Source of the DNA: JBFLYO01 sp040756745
Lineage (GTDB): Bacteria; Bacteroidota; Ignavibacteria; UBA10030; UBA6906
Assembly: GCA_040756745.1 (NCBI GenBank)
Contig: JBFLYO010000046.1
Coordinates: forward strand, 1-20,851
Reading direction: 5' to 3'
DNA length: 20,851 bases
Shown here: piece by piece, positions 15,638 through 20,851 of the stretch
Position numbering within the stretch: position 1 is the first letter of the stretch
Layout: each line of letters starts with the position of its first letter
The notes under the pieces: generated by a model
Told to the model about the DNA's origin: nothing
Seen by the model: the letters and a program-made list of their open reading frames with translations, nothing else
Databases searched by the model: none
Made by a program: the position numbers and the translations under genes

Positions 15638-16916
15638 CCAGCGTAGCCCGTGGTCCTGGGTGCCGACCCTCTATTTTGCCGAAGGGATTCCCTATGTCAT
15701 CGTGATGACCGTGTCGGTCATCATGTACAAACGGCTGGGCATCTCTAATACTGACATCGCGCTCTATACCAGCTGGCTCTATCTCCCCTGGGTGATCAAG
15801 CCGCTCTGGAGCCCGCTGGTAGACATGTTCCGTACGAAGCGGTTCTGGATTGTCACGCTGCAATTAATCATCGGCGCTGCACTTGCCCTGGTCGCGCTGA
15901 CGATCACCGGGCCGGAGTTCTTCCGGTATTCTCTTGCGGTGTTCTGGCTGATGGCGTTCAGCTCCGCCACCCATGACATCGCTGCCGACGGATTTTACAT
16001 GCTTGGCCTCGAAGAGCATCAGCAGGCGGCCTTTGTCGGAGTGCGCAGCACCTTCTACCGGCTTGCGATGATCTCCGGCCAGGGACTGTTGGTCGTCGTC
16101 GCCGGACAGCTGGAGCTCGTGTCGGAGGGGCGGGTCGCGGTTGCGTGGTCGATCACGTTCCTCATCCTCGCGGTGTTGTTCGTTGTCCTCTTCGTGTACC
16201 ATCGATGGGTCCTTCCGCGTCCGTCAACAGACGTTGGCGTTCGGACAGCGAACATCGTCCGGGAGTTCTTCATGGTCTTCGGCAAGTTCTTCCGGAGGAA
16301 GGGGATCGGCGCGATCGTGGCGTTTCTTCTCCTCTACCGCCTTGGCGAAGCCCAGTTGATCAAGCTCGTGTCCCCCTTCCTGCTCGACGGCGTGGACAAG
16401 GGGGGACTGGGCCTGACGACCAGCGAAGTCGGTATCGCCTACGGAACCGTCGGCATCATTGCGCTCACGCTCGGGGGACTGCTCGGCGGGTATGTGGTCT
16501 CACGGCAGGGGCTGCGGTTCTGGCTCTGGCCCATGGTATTCAGCATCCACCTCCCCGACCTCATGTTCGTCTATCTGTCGCATGTGCAGCCGTCGGAATT
16601 CCTCCTCATCAACGCAGCCATTGCCATCGAACAGTTCGGGTATGGCTTCGGGTTCACCGCGTACACCCTCTACATGATCATGGTTTCCGAAGGGGATCAC
16701 AAGACGGCGCACTTTGCGCTCTGCACAGGCTTCATGGCTTTCGGCATGATGATGCCGGGGATGGCGAGCGGGGCGATCCAGGAATGGCTCGGGTACAAGA
16801 ACTTTTTCTTGTGGGTGGTGCTCTGCACCGTGCCGGGATTCATTGCGGCGGCAACGGTGACGATTCGGCCGGGTTTCGGCGCAAAGAAGGTCAGCAACGC
16901 GGAGACTGCAGTATGA
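15615..16916 (+). CDS. ampG: AmpG-like MFS permease (muropeptide or MurNAc importer)
   Basis: The 433-residue protein (ATG at 15615; a TTG at 15597 would add six residues) is mostly hydrophobic, with about 12 transmembrane segments. It begins with the AmpG/SLC33-type signature: YFAEGIPY near residue 18, a short cytoplasmic MYKRLGIS, then LPWVIKPLWSPLVD, followed by a basic FRTKRFW loop. AmpG imports GlcNAc-anhydroMurNAc muropeptides across the inner membrane. The Tannerella relative MurT carries MurNAc. Which substrate applies is not visible. Flanking exported NagZ and NamZ would produce monosaccharides, while the cytoplasmic SpoIID protein would suit longer glycans. It overlaps the GNAT gene by 23 bp and the glycosyltransferase gene by 4 bp (ATGA), so it is part of the same transcript. 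Confidence 0.87.
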   Translation: MIVSTQSDQRSPWSWVPTLYFAEGIPYVIVMTVSVIMYKRLGISNTDIALYTSWLYLPWVIKPLWSPLVDMFRTKRFWIVTLQLIIGAALALVALTITGPEFFRYSLAVFWLMAFSSATHDIAADGFYMLGLEEHQQAAFVGVRSTFYRLAMISGQGLLVVVAGQLELVSEGRVAVAWSITFLILAVLFVVLFVYHRWVLPRPSTDVGVRTANIVREFFMVFGKFFRRKGIGAIVAFLLLYRLGEAQLIKLVSPFLLDGVDKGGLGLTTSEVGIAYGTVGIIALTLGGLLGGYVVSRQGLRFWLWPMVFSIHLPDLMFVYLSHVQPSEFLLINAAIAIEQFGYGFGFTAYTLYMIMVSEGDHKTAHFALCTGFMAFGMMMPGMASGAIQEWLGYKNFFLWVVLCTVPGFIAAATVTIRPGFGAKKVSNAETAV

Positions 16917-18448
16917 AGCGGACATTGCGAAAACGCAGCAGCAAGTTCTTCTCGGCATTCCTCCCGGCCTCGGACGGCACCGCCGCAGCCCCAAGAGCGC
17001 AACAGCTTGCGGACTCGCCGCTCGTCGGCTCAGTCACGGTCGTTGTGCGCAAGGAATCTTCTGCCCCTTCCGGATTCAGGACTCTCCGGACGGATTCGTT
17101 GCACTCAAGTGACACGCTGCGCAGCATCGCGCAGGCAGCGGACTCACCGTATGTTCTCCTGATCACCGCGGACACGACCATCGAATTCAGCAGGTTCGCC
17201 CTTGAGCGTTTTGCCGGCGTGGCGCAGTCGACGGGCGCAGGGCTGCTGTTCAGCAACTTTGACGAAATCAAGGGAGGGGAGAGGTCGGCCCATCCTGTCG
17301 CGGACTACCAGCTTGGGAGCGTCCGGGACGACTTCGATTTCGGCCCCGTGATGGTCATGGAAGCAGCGGCACTCCGTGCAGCGCTTGGAGGGGCGGCACA
17401 CACGCAATATCGGTATGCAGGCCTGTACGCGGCGCGCCTGGCTATCGCCCGCTCCCGGCCCGTCGTCCGCATTCCGGAGTCGCTGTATGCTGTGGGAGGA
17501 GGGGAGAAACGCAGGGGGGAGGAAGCGCATTTTGCATATGTTGATCCCCGCAATCGGGACCTTCAGCTGGAGATGGAGCATGCGGTGACGCATCATCTGA
17601 AAAAGATCGGGGCGTACATTCCTCCAGTCCACGATCGCGTGAACCTCAATGAAGGGGAGTTCCCGGTCAGGGCCTCGATCGTCATCCCGGTCAGGAACCG
17701 GGCGTCGACAATCGCGGATGCGGTCTCCTCCGCCCTGCGGCAGATGGTGCCGTTCAACTTCAACGTGATTGTTGTGGACAATCATTCCACCGACGGGACC
17801 ACGAACATCCTCCGGGCATTTGCCGATCGCGACGTGCGCGTTGTGCATCTCATCCCATTGCGGAAGGGGCTGGGGATCGGGGGATGCTGGAACGAGGCGG
17901 TCCATCATCCCCAGTGCGGCCGGTTTGTTGCGCAACTCGATAGTGACGACGTATACGCTGACGAATCGACGCTCCTCAGGATCGTCGATACGTTTTATGC
18001 TGAGAAGTGCGCGATGGTGGTCGGAAGTTACCGTCTCACGAATATGAAGCTGGAAGAACTCCCTCCTGGCCTGATCGACCACCGGGAATGGACTGAGGAC
18101 AACGGAAGGAACAACGCGTTGCGCGTCAACGGCTTCGGCGCTCCCCGGGCGTTCTTTACGCCGATTCTCCGCCGCACGCCGTTCCCCGATGTGAGTTACG
18201 GAGAAGACTATGCGGTCGGTCTGGCCATTTCACGTGAGCACAGGGTCGGCAGGATTTACGATCCCATCTATCTGTGCAGGCGGTGGGAAGGAAATACCGA
18301 CGCCAATATCGACATCGTGCGGCTGAGTGCGTACAATACCTACAAGGACACGATCCGCACATTCGAAATCCAGACCCGCCAGCGCATGGCGATCTCGACA
18401 CGCACGCGGGCTGCAACGACGAAGCGTCCTGCCGGAAGGCGTCGATGA
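16913..18448 (+). CDS. Glycosyltransferase family 2 protein with a probable degenerate N-terminal GT-A domain
   Basis: The 511-residue protein starts at the ATG overlapping the permease stop (ATGA), with GGAGA 7 nt upstream. Residues about 252-465 are a canonical GT2/GT-A domain: ASIVIPVRNRASTI (254-267), VVDNHSTDGT (287-296), the DxD-type metal motif Q-L-D343-S-D345-D and a late G430-E-D432 before a conserved RRWEGNTD. Residues about 35-195 look like a second, diverged GT-A unit: strand VTVVV, then VLLITADTT (81-89) where D87-T-T replaces DxD, then LLFSNFDEI. The C-terminal tail is basic. It has no signal peptide or clear membrane segment. The donor and acceptor are unknown. Pairing with the adjacent DUF4922 gene (3-bp gap) within a murein-salvage operon is the main clue: it might use a salvaged sugar, or add sugar to a carrier or metabolite. 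Confidence 0.85.
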   Translation: MKRTLRKRSSKFFSAFLPASDGTAAAPRAQQLADSPLVGSVTVVVRKESSAPSGFRTLRTDSLHSSDTLRSIAQAADSPYVLLITADTTIEFSRFALERFAGVAQSTGAGLLFSNFDEIKGGERSAHPVADYQLGSVRDDFDFGPVMVMEAAALRAALGGAAHTQYRYAGLYAARLAIARSRPVVRIPESLYAVGGGEKRRGEEAHFAYVDPRNRDLQLEMEHAVTHHLKKIGAYIPPVHDRVNLNEGEFPVRASIVIPVRNRASTIADAVSSALRQMVPFNFNVIVVDNHSTDGTTNILRAFADRDVRVVHLIPLRKGLGIGGCWNEAVHHPQCGRFVAQLDSDDVYADESTLLRIVDTFYAEKCAMVVGSYRLTNMKLEELPPGLIDHREWTEDNGRNNALRVNGFGAPRAFFTPILRRTPFPDVSYGEDYAVGLAISREHRVGRIYDPIYLCRRWEGNTDANIDIVRLSAYNTYKDTIRTFEIQTRQRMAISTRTRAATTKRPAGRRR

Positions 18449-18451
18449 TCC

Positions 18452-19495
18452 ATGACTGAAGCACGTTCGCTCCCGGAGGGGCTCGCCGGACGGCTGGTCA
18501 CGCTTCCAGGCAACGACGTTGTCTCGCGCATGGAGGCCCTCCTCCGGCAGCAGAAAGACACGTGGCCGCGGCTTCGCGACGGTTATGCCGCCCTCGGGAG
18601 TGTGCAGGAGAGGCGGCTGGCGTTCGGTGATGTCACAATCCGGATTGTGTTCAATCCGGCACGGATTGTCTCCACATCGGCGGCTGTGGACGACCGGTCC
18701 GTGCGTGAGCGGAAGTGCTTCCTCTGCGCCGCCAATCTGCCCCCGGAGCAGCGCGGATTCCTCTACGGCGGGCACCACATCGTCCTGTGCAACCCCTTTC
18801 CCATTTTCCGTGAACATTTCACGATTCCGGACGTTGCTCACATCCCTCAACGCATTGACGGAATGTTCGGGACAATGCTCGATCTCGCCCGCGACGCATC
18901 CCCCCGCTACATGGTGATGTACAATGGGCCCCGCAGCGGCGCCTCAGCACCCGACCACCAGCATTTCCAGGCGGGAGAGACCGGTTTTCTTGAAATCGAA
19001 TCAGAGGTGGAGCATCTGGCGGGACAGGGTGAGCTGCTCGCACAGGGAGAGTACCTGACCGCAACCGCCGTCAATGACGGACTGCGACGCTGGATTGCTC
19101 TGGAAGGACGCGCAAAAGACCGGCTCGCATCGGCATTCAACAACACCGTTGCCGCGCTGAGGAATGGCGGGACGCCCGGTGAGGAACCGATGATGAACAT
19201 CCTCACCTGGTACCTGGGAGACCGGTGGCGGGTGCTGATATTTCCCCGAACCCGCCATCGCCCCTCGGTCTATTTCGCGGAGGGGGATGCGAAAATCATG
19301 ATCAGTCCTGCAGGCACGGACTGCGGAGGAGTGTGCATTACACCCCTGGAGAGGGATTTCCACCGCCTCACCCCGGATACCGTCCGAACGATCTTCGACG
19401 AGATCATGATGCCCCCCGTAACATTCTCTACCGTGAGTGCACGGGTTCGGCAGGCTCTTGCAGCGGACCCCTCGTCTCGGAAGCCTCTTCAGTAG
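18452..19495 (+). CDS. DUF4922 protein, HIT/GalT-like nucleotidyltransferase or phosphorylase
   Basis: The 347-residue protein matches the DUF4922 family of Bacteroidota. Residues 168-173 read D-H169-Q-H171-F-Q173, the H-x-H-x-Q signature of the GalT/Ap4A-phosphorylase branch of the HIT superfamily, where the second histidine is the nucleotidylated nucleophile. C89-F-L-C92 is a likely zinc-binding pair. NPFPIFREHFTI (114-125) resembles the substrate-binding strand upstream of the HIT motif. These features imply transfer of a nucleoside monophosphate, or phosphorolysis of a nucleotide-sugar or dinucleotide, in the cytoplasm. The actual substrate is unknown. It follows the GT2 gene by 3 bp, with GGAAGG at 18434-18439, and ends the operon, overlapping the 3' end of namZ by 7 bp. 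Co-occurrence with the kinase suggests a route from sugar phosphate to nucleotide-sugar, or the reverse. Confidence 0.82.
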   Translation: MTEARSLPEGLAGRLVTLPGNDVVSRMEALLRQQKDTWPRLRDGYAALGSVQERRLAFGDVTIRIVFNPARIVSTSAAVDDRSVRERKCFLCAANLPPEQRGFLYGGHHIVLCNPFPIFREHFTIPDVAHIPQRIDGMFGTMLDLARDASPRYMVMYNGPRSGASAPDHQHFQAGETGFLEIESEVEHLAGQGELLAQGEYLTATAVNDGLRRWIALEGRAKDRLASAFNNTVAALRNGGTPGEEPMMNILTWYLGDRWRVLIFPRTRHRPSVYFAEGDAKIMISPAGTDCGGVCITPLERDFHRLTPDTVRTIFDEIMMPPVTFSTVSARVRQALAADPSSRKPLQ

Positions 19496-20724
19496 AGACG
19501 GTAGCGACCCGATCTCTCACGGAATTCTTTGACACCCTGTTTCAATACGTCAGCCACATCGCCGTACTTCATCCTGCGTGTAAAGAGTATCCGGAGACTG
19601 TCCGAGCCGGCCACGCGGTCGAACATCGCGAGACGTGATGGGTCGGCTAGCGTGAACGGGTTCTTGTCAGGATGGAGCTCATTGTGGATTTCCATGAACC
19701 GGAACTGCAGTCCCATCAGGTCGTCCGGACCGTTGCCGGTGAAATGGATTTGCACGCCGCGGAGTTCCGTGTCTTTGAACCTTCCATTGAATGGCTTAAG
19801 CGCCATGGGACGAAATATCACCCCCGGGAGGCCTAGACTGTTCATGCGGTCGGCGAGCAGTTTCGGATTGATCCAGGGAGCGGCAAACACTTTGAAAGGA
19901 AGAGTGTAGCCGACTCCTTCAGAGATAACCCCCAGTTCACCCAGCAAGCCGGAACTCACATAGAAGGCCGGCGTTGTCGGCTCCGGGATATGCGGAGATG
20001 TCGGCACCCAGGGAAGACCGGTGTCGGAGAAGGTCATATCCCGTTTCCAGCCCTTCATCGGGACAACCGTGAGACTGCAGCGTTTCCCTTCCGCCAATAG
20101 TCCCTCGCCGTTCAGCATACGGGCGAGTTCGCCGCAGGTGAGCCCGTACACATACGGGATCGGATGGGCGCTGACGAACGACTCGAACCCATGCCTGACG
20201 GGTGCTCCTTCCATGCGGATTCCGCCGAGGGGATTCGGCCGGTCAAGGACGAGGAACGGGATCCGTTGCTCTGCCGCGGCCTCCATTGCCAGTCCCATCG
20301 TGCTGATGTAGGTGTACGAGCGGCAGCCGATATCCTGGATATCGTACACCAGCACGTCGATGCCGCGCAACATCTCGGCTGTAGGCTTTCGTGTTCTCCC
20401 GTATAACGAATAGACCGGCAGGCCGGTAGCGCTGTCTGTAAAAGTTCCCACGGGATCGCCTGCAGCATGGTCACCCCGCACGCCGTGCTCGGGGCCGAAC
20501 AGCGCTACAACACGCACAGCCGGGGCGTTGAAGAGGATGTCAATCGTCGATCGGAGCCGCGAATCAACCCCCGTCGGGTTTGTGATCAGCCCCACTCGTT
20601 TGCCGGCGAGTCCGGCGAACTTCTGGTCCCGGAGGACATCAATCCCCGTTTGAACAACGGGGGGCTGTGACCACGAAGGAATTGAAAGGAGGGCAACAAC
20701 AGCGCTGAGCAAGAGACGATTCAT
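19489..20724 (-). CDS. namZ: Exo-beta-N-acetylmuramidase NamZ (DUF1343, GH171)
   Basis: The 411-residue protein starts at the ATG at 20724 and has a signal peptide (1-19, ending SWS). The DUF1343 family is recognised by GLITNPTG (45-52), LFGPEHGVRGDHAAGD (75-90), VYDIQDIGCRSYTY (126-139) and DRPNPLGG (161-168). E79 of the GPEHG motif is a likely catalytic residue. Characterised members (Bacillus subtilis NamZ, Tannerella homologues) release single MurNAc residues from the non-reducing end of peptide-free glycan, complementing NagZ, which removes GlcNAc. It is thus the convergent partner of the operon; the two 3' ends overlap by 7 bp. A TTG-N20-TAnnTTG promoter lies at 20764-20792. No Shine-Dalgarno site is visible. 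The protein should be periplasmic. Confidence 0.93.
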   Translation of the reverse strand: MNRLLLSAVVALLSIPSWSQPPVVQTGIDVLRDQKFAGLAGKRVGLITNPTGVDSRLRSTIDILFNAPAVRVVALFGPEHGVRGDHAAGDPVGTFTDSATGLPVYSLYGRTRKPTAEMLRGIDVLVYDIQDIGCRSYTYISTMGLAMEAAAEQRIPFLVLDRPNPLGGIRMEGAPVRHGFESFVSAHPIPYVYGLTCGELARMLNGEGLLAEGKRCSLTVVPMKGWKRDMTFSDTGLPWVPTSPHIPEPTTPAFYVSSGLLGELGVISEGVGYTLPFKVFAAPWINPKLLADRMNSLGLPGVIFRPMALKPFNGRFKDTELRGVQIHFTGNGPDDLMGLQFRFMEIHNELHPDKNPFTLADPSRLAMFDRVAGSDSLRILFTRRMKYGDVADVLKQGVKEFRERSGRYRLY

Positions 20725-20763
20725 GGGTGTGTCCGCGATTCAGGTGGGTCCGGGCGTGACCAC

Positions 20764-20792
20764 AACATAGACGAATCACGGGTAAGAATCAA
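20764..20792 (-). promoter_or_regulatory. Predicted promoter for namZ
   Basis: On the minus strand TTGATT (20792-20787) and TATGTT (20769-20764), followed by G, are separated by 17 bp. The hexamer TTGATT and the spacing are identical to those of the predicted salvage-operon promoter at 8034. The leader to the ATG at 20724 would be about 33 nt. Confidence 0.4.
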
Positions 20793-20795
20793 CTC

Positions 20796-20823
20796 ATTGC
20801 GGATTGCGGAATGCGGATTGCGA
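20796..20823. repeat. Short tandem ATTGCGG-type repeats upstream of the namZ promoter
   Basis: Four near-identical units follow one another: ATTGCGG, ATTGCGGA, ATGCGG and ATTGCGA. They begin 3 bp upstream of the predicted namZ -35 box. They could be tandem regulator sites or the edge of a dispersed repeat. Confidence 0.55.
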
Positions 20824-20851
20824 AACGAGATCTGCATACAAGATTCCGCAA
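20804..20851. repeat. 9-bp inverted repeat at the window end
   Basis: TTGCGGAAT (20804-20812) is mirrored by ATTCCGCAA (20843-20851) with a 30-bp spacer. The right arm reaches the last base of the window, so the element may continue. It overlaps the tandem ATTGCGG units. Confidence 0.5.

Noticed and set aside
16145..16912. A 256-codon upstream extension of the glycosyltransferase frame
   Set aside because: It overlaps the AmpG-like permease gene in another frame and reads as low-complexity Arg/Pro-rich peptide. The ATG at 16913 with GGAGA upstream and an ATGA overlap is the better start.
1..20851. CRISPR arrays, tRNA/rRNA genes, transposases, integrases or phage genes
   Set aside because: No repeat-spacer pattern, RNA-gene-like stretch or mobile-element protein was recognised, and the genes are packed with gaps under about 170 bp.

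Overview
The window is a densely packed, high-GC bacterial region of about 20.9 kb. It is almost entirely devoted to breaking down, importing and re-using peptidoglycan (murein). One secreted amidase ends in a type IX secretion (T9SS, 'Por') C-terminal sorting domain with the YPNPFNPST signature. Most genes lack a Shine-Dalgarno site, and three gene starts are preceded by TTG-N20-TAnnTTG promoter-like elements of the Bacteroidota type. Together these point to the Bacteroidota/FCB group, plausibly a high-GC Ignavibacteria- or Chlorobi-like lineage. The lineage is inferred from signatures, not from a marker gene. No rRNA, tRNA, CRISPR array, insertion sequence or phage gene was seen, and no gap between genes exceeds about 170 bp.

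Layout. Positions 1-5807 (+): a class A beta-lactamase-like/alpha-beta hydrolase fusion (probably 5'-partial), an exported beta-propeller protein, a multidomain T9SS-exported N-acetylmuramoyl-L-alanine amidase and a small TM2-like membrane protein. The last three overlap by ATGA. Positions 5864-7963 (-): a lipoprotein amidase carrying a second amidase-like domain that has lost every zinc ligand. Positions 8131-19495 (+): a tight eight-gene operon (gaps of -23 to +6 bp). It encodes a BadF/BadG amino-sugar kinase, an exported NagZ fused to a serine beta-lactamase-like domain, a SpoIID/LytB protein without signal peptide, an exported Amidase_3 enzyme, a GNAT acetyltransferase, an AmpG-type permease, a glycosyltransferase-2 protein and a DUF4922 (HIT/GalT-like) protein. 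Positions 19489-20724 (-): NamZ (DUF1343), an exo-beta-N-acetylmuramidase whose 3' end overlaps the operon's last gene.

How the genes fit together (inference from family knowledge): amidases strip stem peptides from murein outside the cytoplasm. Exported NagZ and NamZ trim the denuded glycan from the non-reducing end to GlcNAc and MurNAc. The AmpG-like carrier imports products and the kinase phosphorylates the sugars. The SpoIID protein, GNAT enzyme, glycosyltransferase and DUF4922 protein appear cytoplasmic and do not fit the textbook catabolic route. No MurQ, NagA, AnmK or MurU homologue is in the window, so the fate of the phosphorylated sugar is open. The least explained part is the GT2-DUF4922 pair together with a cytoplasmic SpoIID enzyme, which could represent an uncharacterised branch of murein salvage.
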